Shown here: piece after piece, positions 9,856 through 23,704 of the stretch | How positions within the stretch are numbered: the stretch's first letter is position 1 | How the letters are laid out: each line of letters begins with the position of its first letter | Source: Pogonophryne albipinna | Taxonomy: Eukaryota; Chordata; Actinopteri; Perciformes; Artedidraconidae | DNA: 64,000 bases | Assembly: GCA_028583405.1 (NCBI GenBank) | Contig: CM053261.1 | Coordinates: forward strand, 16,546,783 to 16,610,782 | Direction of reading: 5' to 3' | The notes under the pieces: generated by a model | What the model was told of the DNA's origin: nothing | The model's input: the letters and a program-made list of their open reading frames with translations, nothing else | Database searches by the model: none | Program-made: the position numbers and the translations under genes

Positions 9856-10315
9856 GTGAGTTTCCTCCCCTGCAAACTATTTATTAGCTTAAGTTTAGGG
9901 AGTGAGGTGTGACTGATGGTGATTCAGAACATAATTATGCTCTTTGTGAGCCATATAGTACCGAGTTTGAATCCAACTCCTATAATGTATTTTATGTCTC
10001 TTCTCTGCCCTTGTTTCATGTCTCTCTGTAATCCCCTGTTGAAGAATAAAGCATGAACTTAATCTAACAAAAAAGGTTAGTTTGGAATCAGGTGATGGTG
10101 AAGCTATAAGAAATAAACCAAAAAAAGACAACCTAATTGGTGAGCTTTAGAGGTGCTCGGATGCAAATGTTATTACCTGGATAGAGCCAGGCTAGCCGTT
10201 TGCTCCTCTTTCCAGTCCAGTCTTTTAGCAAACTGGCTGCTGACTGTAGCTTGTGCTACAGTACAGAGTTAGAGTGATTTTCTTATTATAACAGAAGTTG
10301 TATGGGATACACACA

Positions 10316-10346
<31 letters not shown>

Positions 10347-10378
10347 TCACGCTTATTTTTGTAATCTTGTCTTTCAAG
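9856..10378 (+). other. Intron-like stretch between DUF4806 exons Y and Z
   Basis: It starts at a GTGAGT donor and ends at TTTCAAG before exon Z. It contains a pure CT microsatellite (about 10,315-10,342) close to the acceptor, which would act as an extended polypyrimidine tract. No other feature was recognised. Confidence 0.45.
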
Positions 10379-10533
10379 ACAAGATTATTCAGCAGTTCGA
10401 CCGCAAGCTGACCCACAATGGCTTCAGTGAAACTGTGAAGAAGTGGCTTCGTTATGCTCCAGAGCGCGAGGGAGGCATCCCAAGGAACACAAGTGAAACG
10501 AACACAAGTGAAACAAACGCAAGTCCAATTTAG
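10379..10533 (+). pseudogene. DUF4806-type terminal exon Z
   Basis: After a TTTCAAG acceptor the frame continues in phase from exon Y with KIIQQFDRKLTHNGFSETVK and KKWLRYAPEREGG, the C-terminal tail commonly seen after DUF4806 in fish proteins. It ends with a short Thr-Ser-Glu-Thr-Asn repeat and a TAG at 10,531. Exon Z is not duplicated in copy A. Because exon X carries a stop, I treat the group as a broken gene. Confidence 0.55.
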
Positions 10534-11170
10534 GGTACCCCACCACACTAATGTGTTTTCCTTGTGCATACAGTACAAAGGTTACCACCTCATAGACAAT
10601 ACTGTTCTTTCATGGACAATAGACTGTTGTTCTTACAGTCAAAAATAAGTCAAATGTTTACAGCTTCGCCTTCATGGAAGACTTGAAGCTTCAGGCTGTT
10701 CTTGTTTGGAGTTGCACCAATGGTTCTTACACACCCTCTTTTTTTGATGGGGGTATCTTGTGTCACTGTATATTTGCACATACGATGTGTCCTCTGCATT
10801 TATTCCACAGCGTTTGGGGAGCAATAACGGGTTAAGAGTCTTGCTCAGGGACGCATTGCTGCCTGTTTTCTAAAATAAATTTGAATATTAAAATCATGTT
10901 TTCTGTCATTTTTAGTTTGATTTCATACATTTTGGGAAATATGGTAATTCAAGGTCATTTTGAACAAGCTAATAACAATCGTCTGCCAACAATACATGGT
11001 GTAGTGTGTGTTTGGACCACTTCATTCAGTACAGTATTGATGTCGCACTTGTTAATGGTCTGTTAAGATGTAGACCTATACGCAGAAAACTCATTGGTGA
11101 AAAACATTCACTTTTTAATGTGTTACAGTATGCTTAGAAAAGTTGAATATTTTAATGTAAGTTTTACATT
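10534..11170. other. No recognised feature
   Basis: AT-rich sequence with short chance frames only. It separates the DUF4806 terminal exon from the minisatellite of the TA-target element. Confidence 0.5.
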
Positions 11171-11460
11171 TAGATTCCCATTTAGATGATGGTTGAATCA
11201 ATATTGATTCCTAACACTGATTCAATATAAAATCAACTAAAATGTATATGTAGATTCCCATTTGGATGATGGTTGAATCAATATTGATTCCTAACACTGA
11301 TTCAATATAAAATCAACTACAATTTACATGTAGATTCCCATTTGGATGATGGTTGAATCAATGTCGATTCCTAACATTGATTCAATGTAAAAATCAACCA
11401 AAAATGTACATGTAGATTCCTATTTAGAGGATGGTTGAATCAACATTGATAGTGTCAGTT
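11171..11460 (+). repeat. 80-bp minisatellite, about four units
   Basis: Units starting TAGATTCCCATTT recur at 11,171, 11,251, 11,331 and 11,413. Each holds near-palindromic GGTTGAATCAATATTGATTC and CTGATTCAATATAAAATC segments. The array lies inside the right part of the TA-target element ending at 11,601. Confidence 0.85.
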
Positions 11461-11601
11461 ATGGTTGAAAGTCCAACGTTTATTTAACATTAAAACAATT
11501 TGCGCTTTCTGTTTAATTTCAATGTCCGGGTTTCAACATGGATTCAATATTTCTGCCTAACCATATTTCAACATTGATTCACTCATATTTTGCTATCTGG
11601 G
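11171..11601. mobile_element. Right part of a TA-target MITE
   Basis: The right terminus TTTTGCTATCTGGG is followed by TA at 11,602-11,603 and then by Q block sequence. It is the exact reverse complement of the left terminus CCCAGATAGCAAAA at 26,915. The empty site with one TA is at 51,805-51,806 in the reference Q block. The left limit here is uncertain. A TA duplication is typical of Tc1/mariner-related elements. Confidence 0.7.
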
Positions 11602-11603
11602 TA

Positions 11604-12338
11604 ACCACTGCTTTTCCATCCGAGGCAAACAATGTCCCGTCAAAACAGTGCAGGAAAACACCCGGTGGTGGGGATGTTGACTGCATTACAGAGGACTTGT
11701 CATTCATTCAAGTGCATTCGACTGGAAATCATAACACATTCACCCTCAAACAAAAGACTTTTTCTTTAGTGATGTTCTTTTATTGTGTTCAAGAGAGACA
11801 TAATGTTGAATGGAAGAAGAATTGCTCAATAAGCACAGCAAAACATGTTTAGATGACTTATAGTTTAGCCAAAATCGTTGTTGCATGACAAAACAACCTC
11901 AACTGTTAGAACTCACTAAACATAACACAATGAAACATGTATTTACATATAATTGTTATTTTGATTTCGTCCTTACTCCCTCATTATCTATCCCAACTTG
12001 ACGTCACTAATTTGAGGATCATGGAACATTTCCTCATTCTAAATCCATTGGGCAATGGTTAGGGATGGTTCGGCAGTGATCACTGGTACTTTCTCATACG
12101 ATTCTTATGCTGGAGCCTGAAGGCAGCATTTCACAAAGGAAGGAGTGACGCTCACATCTGTTTTATAATTCGTCAATCGGTGACTTTTAAACTACGCTAT
12201 CTGAAGAAAAATAACAAAGAAAAATCGAATTCGTAACTTCAAAATATGTATTTTTTGTGTTTTAATTTGTTTTTGTCTTTAGAGAAATATACAAGTTACT
12301 GACAGTTATAATACACCTGTTTTCTACTTCCTCGCTAG
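11604..12338 (+). repeat. Q block, right-hand part (copy)
   Basis: It matches 51,807-52,543 almost throughout, starting at ACCACTGCTTTTCC. The match ends at TTCCTCGCTA. Here the sequence then continues into the spacer preceding B block copy C, whereas the 52-kb copy runs into single-copy DNA ahead of stard7. Confidence 0.85.
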
Positions 12339-13047
12339 TACACTGATAAAAACGATTTTTTTGGTCCTGTAAATATTACTTAGATTATGTGTTTTACTTC
12401 TACAAGAAATTACTAATTTAGTGCTTTAACTCAAAATATCTCCTTTTATTTAATGTGTTACTTTTGCATGTAATTTTGTATCATCATCTTGTTAAGTACA
12501 TTTTAACCATAGAACCAAGTAAATATTACCTAAAGTATTGTGTTGATTGTAAAACGGTTAAAAGCTAATAAAGTTTACCTTGGCAACTTAAGTGAAGGTG
12601 GGTTACGCCCTATGACGTCAGAGTAGTTGCACACGGTACAGAGATTCGGGAGAAGAGGAAAATTGACTGGGTGGAAGATGGCATGGATGGACCCTCCGCT
12701 AATGTGTTGAATAATCGTGGATTTGGAGTCATGTGAGTATATTTATGCGCTTGGTTATCTGGTTACATTCATGTTATCTTGTCAGCTGAATGCAGATATT
12801 AAAAACGTACATTAAGCCGGTTAGTTCGTTAGCATGCTAGCTAACTCAGCACGTGGGATAAATCAGATATCAAGGTGTGGGTTAGTTTTTAGTGGGTTAT
12901 TTATTATGTCAACTCCGTTTCTAATACGCAAGAAGACTGCAAAATGCGTCTATGATTATTTTCGATCTTTCGAATCCAGACGAGTTATCTCTCCCCCGCC
13001 ATTACACACACGCGGCTGCTACATGCAGCAACACACACACGGAGGAG

Positions 13048-13215
13048 ATGGCGGAGAGAACGCGCTCCAAGGTGTGGTTACACTGGACCCGTCTCGATGT
13101 GGACAATGCTCGTTACCAAAAGTGTAATAAGAGTTTAGCATGTCAGGGCGGTAACACGAGCAATTTGTCTAAACATGCAGATATTAAAAACGTACTTAGC
13201 CGGTTAGCATGCTAG
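13048..13215 (+). pseudogene. BED zinc-finger remnant, copy C first unit
   Basis: It has the same frame and truncation as the remnant at 4,444, with the WLHWTRLDVD sequence intact and the same missing first Cys. Confidence 0.58.
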
Positions 13216-13807
13216 CTAACTCAGCACGTGGGATAAATCAGATGTCAAGGTGTGGGTTAGTTTTTAGTGGGTTATTCAGAGATTCAAACCCGTCGACTAG
13301 GGGGTAATTCTCCGTTTCAGATAAATCTATGGCATTGGCGGACTCACTTATTTAAAAAGTGTTTTTTTATTGGGGGGAGGCGGTGTTCGCGCTACATTAT
13401 GATACTAAAATACTGTGTCAGCTATAGCTTTAGACTGTGTGCCACGCTGCCTGGTGCATCCAGTATTTAATACTAACAGTGACCTGATGTGATATGACCA
13501 AAACCCCATAGCTAATGTGTAATGTTCTATCCACATAACAAATAACATATCACAATTTAGTCGGGATAGGGCTGAATTATTAAAGAATGTGGTTTATCGG
13601 TCTTTTTATCGGTAGGCAGACATGTAAAAAATATGTCGTATGTATTATTGCTACACAAACATTATATTGCAGTTTTAGTGTCGCCAACTCCGTTTCTAAT
13701 ACACAAGAAGACTGCGTCTATGATTATTTTTTAGTATTTTCGATCTTTCGAATCCAGACGAGAGATCTCTCCCCCGCCATTACACACACGCGGCTGCTAC
13801 ATGCAGC

Positions 13808-13925
<118 letters not shown>

Positions 13926-13929
13926 GGAG

Positions 13930-14060
13930 ATGGCGGAGAGAACGCGCTCCGAGTGTGGACAATGCTTGTCAGGGTGGTAACACGAGCAATTTGTCTAAAC
14001 ATCTTGCAAAAGTGCACCACATTCAGACGGAGAAATGCACCGGTTCGACTGTCTTTCTAG
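13930..14060 (+). pseudogene. BED zinc-finger remnant, copy C second unit
   Basis: From an ATG at 13,930 the MAERTRS start is followed by an internal deletion removing the WLHWT part, then GGNTSNLSKHLAKVHHIQT. This keeps the His-x4-His end of the BED finger that the first-unit copies have lost. Confidence 0.5.
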
Positions 14061-14752
14061 TAGCTCTGTAGCCCCATTAAAGTAAACAGATATTGTTCTA
14101 AAGTGTATTGAAGTGAACATGTATTATTTGGGACTGTTTTAAAGTAATCCTATATATATAAACCTTCTCACTTACACTCAATGACCCAGATACCCTGTTA
14201 CACACACATACACCTCCTTCCACCAGCACACACACATATTCTTTGCTCACCTACACTCACTGACCCAGATACCAGCACACACACACAGACACCTCCTCCC
14301 ACCAGCACACACACATATTATTTTCAAGGTTCTTTCTGGGGCCAATATAATCTCAAGCACCAATATATCTGTGTACAATGTTTGATTGTCTGGGAAGGAA
14401 TAGTTTGTGTGAAATCTTCCTTGGGAAAGTAAAGGAGTGAAGTCAGGTGGAAGATAAAGATTGACTCTGCCCTTGTCTACTCACGCTCTGTTCAGAAGTA
14501 ATGTGCCAATATATCTGTGTACAATGTTTGATTGTCTGGGAAAGAATAGAGTTTGTGTGAAATATTCCTTGGGAAAGTAAAGGAGTGAACCTAGGTGTAA
14601 GATAAAAAGTGACTCTGTCCTCTCACGCTCTGTTCAGAAGAAAAATACTTTTCCCCAGAACTCTGATTCGCTGTATTGGGCCCGACCCAAAGTGAATCCA
14701 ACCAGTAAGAACACCTAGGGGAGTGAGCAACCGACCCAACTCCTCCCCACGG
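14061..14752 (+). mobile_element. Truncated copy of the 33-34 kb LTR region
   Basis: The interval matches about 33,180-33,900. It includes two CA-rich segments and a tandem pair starting CCAATATATCTGTGTACAAT at about 14,361 and 14,507. It breaks off after CAACTCCTCCCCACGG and abuts inverted P block sequence, so the TATA, polyadenylation and primer-site region found at 34 kb is missing. Confidence 0.65.
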
Positions 14753-14769
14753 AGGAGGATATGTCTTGG

Positions 14770-16160
<1,391 letters not shown>

Positions 16161-16360
16161 TGCTTAGTGATCCCCTCCTCAATCACACCACAAAGGGGAT
16201 GATAGCACCAGAGATTGCCACAGGAGTAACAAGAATATTCGTTGCGCCGCCACGTGAAGACATGCTTAGAAAAATGATCAGATGCTTGTGGTGGAGTCTG
16301 ATCGTTCTTCGTCTGACCCTTCCCCTGAAAGTGGAGAGGACACAGAGGATCCCATCCCGT

Positions 16361-17060
16361 AGCTGCGCTACATTCCTCTGCACTATCCTATCCAGTGTTT
16401 GCTCAAACATCTGTGGCATCAACATCCCTCCAGTTTGCCACCGAACATCCCTCATGCAGGTGTGTCATGTGGACAATACTGCTGATGATCTCAGGGATAA
16501 AGAATAAATCAAAGAAGGATTCCACGTCATGAATTCTTATTTATGCCACTCGTAATGGCATAATGCGTGGGCCCTGAAACCAAACCTCTGGCAGCAGGAA
16601 TGTAGCGCGGCGTTTCCTCGTGAGAGGGAAACCAGATTTGAAAATGTTTTGATGTCCACCCACTGCCATGACGTACACGATCCTCCGGATAGGATAGTGC
16701 AGAGGAATGTATCTGCGCTACATTCCTCTGCACTATCCTATCCAATGTTTGCTCAAACATCTGTGGCATCAACATCCCTCCAGTTTGCCACCGAACGTCC
16801 CCCATGCAGATGTGTCATGTCGACAATACTGCTGATGATCTCAGGGGTAAAGAATAAATCAAAGAAGGATTCCATGTCATGAATTCTTATTTATGCCACT
16901 CGTAATGGCATAACGCGTGGGCCCTGAAACCAAACCTCTGGCAGCAGGAATGTAGCGCGACGTTTCCTCGTGAGAGGGAAACCAGATTTGAAAATGTTTT
17001 GATGTCCACCCACTGCCACGATGGACACGATCCTCCGGATAGGATAGTGCAGAGGAATGT
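16361..17060 (-). pseudogene. piggyBac transposase fragments in two 349-bp units
   Basis: On the minus strand, 16,535-16,393 and 16,885-16,742 each read HDVESFFDLFFTPEIISSIV, then DMTHLHGGRSVANWRDVDAT, ending in a TGA. This resembles the start of the piggyBac transposase core as in PGBD4-like proteins. Each unit is bounded by inverted copies of a ~29-bp sequence (CTACATTCCTCTGCACTATC and its complement). The catalytic aspartates and C-terminal zinc region are absent. Confidence 0.65.
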
Positions 17061-17139
17061 AGCGCAGCTACGGGATGGGATCCTCTGTGTCCTCTCCACT
17101 TTCAGGGGAAGGGTCGGACGAAGAAGGATCAGACTCCAC

Positions 17140-17928
17140 TACAAACTCCACATCAGATTCTCCTTCTCATGTTTGGCAAAAAAGTGTTTTATCTTTGTGC
17201 TGACTCCTTTCAAGCACAGTTCAGATCCACACCAGATTCTCCTTCTCAGGGTGTTTCTGTTTCAGAGGATGAGTCCTGCAGCTGAAGTTAGGGGCTGCAT
17301 GAGCAGAGACCTCTTGTCCCACAGAGAAGCTCCTCTTCATCTTACTGCTTGTTGCGTATCACAGGAATGAAATCACCAGCCAGCCAAACTACACATATTT
17401 GAAGCTTTGGCTTTGCAGCCAGGTGTTTTTATTTACTTCAAGGAGTGTATGTATCGCTGTGTATGTCTGCTTGACATTATCAAAGGACTTTGAAGTTCAA
17501 ACAATTCAAAACATCGAGGTCAAGCTGGGTCAAGATCATACATCTGTTTACCTCAAAGACACATGAAACAGCACAAATGAAAAACAAAACGCCATGAGAG
17601 CACACTTACTCCTGTCTCATTCTCACACACAATCACTCACACAAGGTATAAGAAGGTTTATTAAAAAAAGTTAAAATCAAGCAGGCAATCAAAAGTAAAT
17701 GAGTATTTGATAAATATTTGTACTTGAATGTTACCTTTTTTAAATTATTATAATTTTCTTTACATTTCTTTCTTTATATTTTTTTATTTACTTTTTTTAT
17801 TATTATTTTTACTCTGTATGTGTACCTGTGTACCCCCGATGTCAATGTGTTGTGTGTATTTAAAGTTTGATGTACGTATATATTTTCTTGAATATAGTAG
17901 AAAAAAAAGCATCACACATCAGAGAAAA
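17140..17928 (+). repeat. P block fragment joined to a Q block fragment
   Basis: P sequence runs to AAGGTATAAGAAGGTTTA at about 17,660. It then jumps about 1.7 kb relative to the reference copy, to Q sequence matching about 51,060-51,330. The CA tract, tandem array and piggyBac end are thus deleted. It stops exactly where an LTR begins at 17,929. Confidence 0.75.
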
Positions 17929-18244
17929 TGTTACAATTATTGTGTTATGTCACGTTTTGTATGTCTTGTTTTGGGTGTTTTGCTGTTTTCCCGGTCATGT
18001 TTTCCTCTTGGTACAGTATATTGTCTGGTCCTTTTCCCTGTGTTTTTCCTCCTGTCGTTAGTTTCCCTGGTGTGTCTAGTTGTCTGATTGTGTTCACCTG
18101 TGGCCCTTGTGTTTCTCCTCCCCTGCCCGGCTGTTTCTCGTCTTGTGATTACCCCTCCCTGTATTTAGTCTTGTCTCTTCCTGTGTTCAGTGTTGGTTCG
18201 TCGTTTGTCTGTGACTGTGTACACCGGGAGTGTTCTGATTGTCC
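17929..18244 (+). mobile_element. LTR, left member of a split LTR element
   Basis: It begins TGTTACAATTATTGTG after Q sequence ending CAGAGAAAA, exactly the point that is uninterrupted at 51,330 in the reference copy. It matches the LTRs at 23,319 and 26,109 and is cut at GATTGTCCGTG, where P block sequence resumes. The 3' third with the AATAAA signal is missing. Confidence 0.75.
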
Positions 18245-18315
18245 GTGGAGTCTGATCGTTCTTCGTCTGACCCTTCCCCTGAAAGTGGAGAGGACACAGA
18301 GGATCCCATCCCGTA

Positions 18316-19050
18316 GCTGCGCTACATTCCTCTGCACTATCCTATCCAATGTTTGCTCAAACATCTGTGGCATCAACATCCCTCCAGTTTGCCACCGAAC
18401 GTCCCTCATGCAGGTGTGTCATGTGGACAATACTGCTGATGATCTCAGGGATAAAGAATAAATCAAAGAAGTATTCCACGTCATGAATTCTTATTTATGC
18501 CACTCGTAATGGCATAACGCGTGGGCCCTGAAACCAAACCTCTGGCAGCAGGAATGTAGCGCGGCGTTTCCTCGTGAGAGGGAAACCAGATTTGAAAATG
18601 TTTTGATGTCCACCCACTGCCATGACGTACACGATCCTCCGGATAGGATAGTGCAGAGGAATGTATCTGCGCTACATTCCTCTGCACTATCCTATCCAAT
18701 GTTTGCTCAAACATCTGTGGCATCAACATCCCTCCAGTTTGCCACCGAACGTCCCCCATGCAGATGTGTCATGTCGACAATACTGCTGATGATCTCAGGG
18801 GTAAAGAATAAATCAAAGAAGGATTCCACGTCATGAATTCTTATTTATGCCACTCGTAATGGCATAACGCGTGGGCCCTGAAACCAAACCTCTGGCAGCA
18901 GGAATGTAGCGCGGCGTTTCCTCGTGAGAGGGAAACCAGATTTGAAAATGTTTTGATGTCCACCCACTGCCATGACGTACACGATCCTCCGGATAGGATA
19001 GTGCAGAGGAATGTAGCGCAGGATAGTGCAGAGGAATGTAGCGCAGCTAC
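18316..19050 (-). pseudogene. piggyBac transposase fragments, second pair of units
   Basis: Minus-strand frames at 18,490-18,348 and 18,840-18,698 repeat the FFDLFFTPEIISSIVDMTH segment. Upstream on the minus strand lie IMAVGGHQNIFKSGFPLTRK and, separated by stops, the acidic SSSDPSPESGEDTEDPIP piece. The unit boundary carries an extra ~26-bp copy of GGATAGTGCAGAGGAATGTA near 19,021. It has no intact frame. Confidence 0.65.
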
Positions 19051-20691
19051 GGGATGGGATCCTCTGTGTCCTCTCCACTTTCAGGGGAAGGGTCGGACGA
19101 AGAAGGATCAGACTCCACTACAAACTCCACATCAGATTCTCCTTCTCATGTTTGGCAAAAAAGTGTTTTATCTTTGTGCTGACTCCTTTCAAGCACAGTT
19201 CAGATCCACACCAGATTCTCCTTCTCAGGGTGTTTCTGTTTCAGAGGATGAGTCCTGCAGCTGAAGTTAGGGGCTGCATGAGCAGAGACCTCTTGTCCCA
19301 CAGAGAAGCTCCTCTTCATCTTACTGCTTGTTGCGTATCACAGGAATGAAATCACCAGCCAGCCAAACTACACATATTTGAAGCTTTGGCTTTGCAGCCA
19401 GGTGTTTTTATTTACTTCAAGGAGTGTATGTATCGCTGTGTATGTCTGCTTGACATTATCAAAGGACTTTGAAGTTCAAACAATTCAAAACATCGAGGTC
19501 AAGCTGGGTCAAGATCATACATCTGTTTACCTCAAAGACACATGAAACAGCACAAATGAAAAACAAAACGCCATGAGAGCATACTTACTCCTGTCTCATT
19601 CTCACACACAATCACTCACACAAGGTATAAGAAGGTTTAATATGTAAGAGTGTGTATGAGTTTGGGAATGAGGGAGTGAGAGAAAAAGAGAGAGAGAAAG
19701 AAAAAAAGATATGAGGTGAAAACTGCGACTTGCTGTAAACCAAATCTACTGTATATTGTTGTCTCTGTACACCAGCGACGTGCAGTCAGGGGAGGCAGGG
19801 GAGGCAGAGCCTCACCTGTCATACTCCAATGTAACGGAAAAACAACTAAAGAAAAACTAAATAGTAATAATAATAAAATGTCTCCACTGATCTGTGTTGT
19901 AAGTGTGATTTCTGTATGATTCCAATCGCTTTTTATAGTCAAAATCAGCAAATTGGCCGAGCTCCGCTACAACTACATGGGAGTGAGGCAGGGACGAGCT
20001 CTGCCTCACGTAAGCCCACAGTAACTGGCTGGAGCGCGGGCACTAATGTAGCGCGGGCACTTATTTTGTGAGCTCGCTCAAGCCAGTTACTGTGGGGTAA
20101 GGTGATGCACAGATGAGATCTGCCTCACCTCAGATGCGTCACCCCACAGAAACTGGCTGGAAAGCGGGCCCTAAGCGCATGCCTGTTACCATCTCACTGT
20201 ATGTCACCAATGTAATGTTTGTAGATCCCTTTATTACATTTATCCTCGCCATCCATAGTATCTAAATAACTTATTTCACGTATATATGATATTTAGGCCC
20301 GCTGGTCTCATCATACAACGGCAAAGAAAAAAGCACCTGGAGAGGCAGCCATAACCTCTGCCGCACTGAAGGGGGCGCACGTGATCCCACATGTTCTTGT
20401 TGCTACTGTTATTCTTCGCAGAGACGGTAGACGCGAACAACAAACTAGACTTTTGTTTTGAAACTAGAGGGAGATAAGGAGGACTTTTACACAAATGTAA
20501 TGGAGATTGTTGTCCAGAAGGATAGCATGGACTTAATCTTCAAGTCAATGTAAGACCACAATTGTAATGAACATGGGATCTTACTAAGAAAGAACAATCC
20601 AATATTTAGATTTTGGTTGAACAGTCTGTTTAAAATGAATCGAAACATCAGACTAAAAAATCTTTTGAAAATAACCGAACATTTCGATTAA

Positions 20692-21812
20692 AGGGGGGGT
20701 AGGTAAGTTTGAGAAACCGGCTCGAGTGCACTAAAATTTGAAAGTACACAGCCGAAAAGAATCCGCCCCTTCCTTCAGACTTCCTTACAGAGCACCTCCT
20801 CCAACACACATGAACGCGCACATGACTTAGGTTGGCTATATAGTTCAGGGGAATTGTAAACCATACAAAACCTGTCCAAGAGAAAAAGAGCGACCACGGC
20901 GTCAGATTTCAACTCGGTGTGTATGGGGGTTATTCCCTATCTTTATTCAAGAGCGTGGTATTTACATTTGAGAGCATACTTTATTGATTTCCTTCACTCA
21001 AACCCTGTCATCGCACCAAAGAGTAACCGCCCTTACGGGACGCTGTAATAAGTCAAACGAACGCACCCGCAAGGACACCTGGCCTCCTATTGGTTGAGGG
21101 ATTTTGACAGGATTGTTGCACAAAAGTTTTGAGCGCGCAGAGAATAAATCTGGGAGCAGAAAAAATCCGTAAGCAGCAATATATCTGAGTGCAAGCGTAC
21201 AGTTTGAGCAGAAGCAGAGCAAATCTAAGTGCAAGCAGGCACTATTTGAGTGCGAGGACAGGGTTTGAGGGAAATAAATACATAAAGTATGCTCTCAAAT
21301 TTAAATACCACGCTCTTGAATAAAGATAGGGAATAACCCCCATAGGTGTGTTCCATCAGTAGTCGCCATCGTTGAAAAGCAACTCCGATATTGACTCTGG
21401 TTTGAATTCTCCTAGTTTCCACTTTGTTTTTGTTCCTAATTTGCTCCGTTACATTATTTCTTTTGCCACCAGTAGACGATGTTGAACCTAACTCTGCCAT
21501 GGTAAAAGTGGCCGCCTGTTGCTGGCGAGTCATTGAAGTACTGCTGCAATGCACGCCCAATGACGGCACGCCCAATGAGGGCACGAGATACATTTGTGCG
21601 TGCACGAGATGGAAGGCTGACAGACAGGGCGCCAATCCAATTGGATTGGTCGTACTTTTTACAGTATTACGGCTTCCAGAGATGAATTTTTTTTATGGAT
21701 TTTTTGTCAAAGCACTTAAGATATGCATTGCTATCGGGATGTTAAGAGCATTCCATGGAATATAACAAAAAGTGTATCTCGAGCCGGTTTCTCAAACTTA
21801 CCTACCCCCCCT
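20692..21812. mobile_element. TTAA-target MITE with an internal insertion
   Basis: TTAA at 20,688-20,691 and 21,813-21,816 flanks ends AGGGGGGGTAGGTAAGTTTG and its complement, continuing into GAAACCGGCTCGAG. The same family is at 57,409-57,855 in stard7 intron 7. TTAA targets are used by piggyBac and Kolobok elements; the superfamily here is inferred from the target only. Confidence 0.85.
20922..21344. mobile_element. 423-bp MITE nested in the TTAA MITE
   Basis: Long terminal inverted repeats starting TATGGGGGTTATTCCCTATC and continuing through ATTCAAGAGCGTGGTATTTA are flanked by GGTGTG at 20,916-20,921 and 21,345-21,350. The sister element at 57,409 lacks this insertion. The superfamily is uncertain. 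Confidence 0.8.
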
Positions 21813-21916
21813 TTAAGGTCAAAATATAATATTTGTAAATCTGACTCTGAAAGAGTCAGTGCCTCACCAGCCATGAACCTCACCGCACGTCACTGCTGTA
21901 CACACACACTGTACAT

Positions 21917-22092
<176 letters not shown>

Positions 22093-22369
22093 TTCTCAGC
22101 TGATACCACTCTTCCACATCCATACCAACACACCTACATCATATTAGTTGCATACATGTATTCCAATGGCTGTCAGGGCCCCATTATACAACAGGCAAAG
22201 AAACCAAGAAATGACAAGCATGTAATTCAATGGTAAAATGTCACATCTGGTTTTTACAGTAAAAAGGACAAATGTAACTATTTTCCTCCAATATAAAACC
22301 CTGACATTACAAAATGCATGATTTTATACCGGTATGGCGGAGAGATCAAAAGATGTGGTTATAATGGTA

Positions 22370-23110
22370 GTGGATGGGACATTTTTGTCCGCGAGTGGCT
22401 AATGTGTGAGTTTTTTGTTTAATCTGATTCTGTGCAAAAACTAATAATCAACCAAAATCAATGTTGTTGCTAATCTTTGACATATCCAAGACTGTGTTAA
22501 AAAAAAAAAAAGCCGACCCCCCTAACATTTATCATATGGAAAATAACTGCCTTTTTGTGCATGTTTTTCATAGAAAACGCAAATTCATGTTTTCAAACTG
22601 GCAGTTCAAGGGTTAAAATCCTGAACATAATTTAACATTTGGTATTTTTGATCAGGACTGAAGTTGATTGAAAGATTTAACCCCAAAAAGTTAAAAAAAA
22701 TATTAATCTGTTGTCATTTTAGAGCAGTTTTTGGAAGTGGACATTTTTGTCCCGAATGACTAATTTGTAACCTTTTTGTTCAATCTGATTTTGTGCAAAA
22801 ACTAATAATGCAAAAAAAATCAATTTTGTTGCTAATCTTTGACATATCCAAGACTGTTATAAAAAAAAGAGCCAGTCCCCAGATATGTATTTTTTGAAAA
22901 ATAACAAATTTTCTCTGTTTTCATCATGAAAAAAACAGCGGTTTCATGTATTCAAAATGGCATTTAAAGGGTTAAAATCCTGAAAATGATTACATTTTTG
23001 ATATTTTCTATTAGGGTGGAAGTTACTTTAAAGATTGAACCCAAAAAGGTTGTGAAGAAAACCTTTTAATATAATGTTTTTATCAAAGCATTTTGCAGTG
23101 GACATTTTTG
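22370..23110 (+). repeat. ~361-bp diverged tandem array in the P block
   Basis: The marker GGACATTTTTGTC recurs at 22,377, 22,739 and 23,100, and GGGTTAAAATCCTGAA at about 22,611 and 22,970, with CTAATCTTTGACATATCCAA in the units between. The units differ at many positions, so the duplication is old. The reference copy keeps the same array at 49,937-50,680. Confidence 0.8.
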
Positions 23111-23318
23111 TCTCGAATGACTAATTTGCGTAGTCGATTTGTTACACAGTGAATTAAAGACCGATTTCAAAAATTGAAATTGGAATTCCAAAATAGATCG
23201 AGAAAATAGCCTTGTTACAAAAAATCAGGCCATTTGCACCAACACAACCAAAGTTATTGCAAAATGAAAAGTGAAAAATTACCCATATGGACAAAAACGT
23301 CCACAGTGATACCGGAGG

Positions 23319-23704
23319 TGTCACGATTCTCATGTTATGTCACGTTTGTAGTTTTGTATGTTTGGGTGTTTGCTGTCATGTTTTCCTCCTGGGTTATTGT
23401 CTGGTCCTTTTCCCTGTGTTTTTCCTCCCGTCGTTAGTTTCCCTGGTGTGTCTAGTTGTCTGATTGTGTTCACCTGTTGTCCTTGTGTTTCTCCTCCCCT
23501 GCCCGGCTGTTTCTCGTCTCGTGATTACCCCTCCCTGTATTTAGTCTTGTCTCTTCCTGTGTTCAGTGTTGGTTCGTCTTTTGTCGGTGACTGAGTTCAC
23601 CGGTGAGTGTTCTGTTTTGTCTATGTTAGTTTCATTATCCTTGAAATAAAGGTTTATCAGAGTTATCTGCATTTGGGTCCTGCTTCCTTCACTCAACCGT
23701 GACA
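23319..23704 (+). mobile_element. Solo LTR
   Basis: The 386-bp sequence starts TGTCACGATTC and ends CAACCGTGACA, with an AATAAA near 23,645. It is flanked by GGAGG (left) and GGAGA (right), consistent with a 5-bp duplication with one change. The empty site ACCGGAGGGTTAAAGG is at 50,871-50,886. A lone LTR left by recombination is the simplest reading. The family matches the LTRs at 17,929 and 26,109. Confidence 0.88.

Larger units (their letters stand above)
6903..9890 (+). repeat. B block, copy B (tandem pair with copy A)
   Basis: This is the second, longer unit of the tandem pair. It keeps the 1,001-bp hAT element with its reading frame and both DUF4806 exons without the 11-bp deletion. The spacer 6,652-6,902 that precedes it is also found ahead of copy C (about 12,297-12,554), so the three units shared a left neighbour. 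Confidence 0.85.
19773..21895. mobile_element. hAT-type element containing two further elements
   Basis: Ends CAGCGACGTGCAGT and its near complement ACCGCACGTCACTG are flanked by the perfect 8-bp duplication CTGTACAC (19,765-19,772 and 21,896-21,903). The reference P block has one CTGTACAC run into the CA tract at 49,492. Of its 2,123 bp, 1,121 belong to the TTAA element inserted at 20,692. No transposase frame was seen. Confidence 0.85.
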
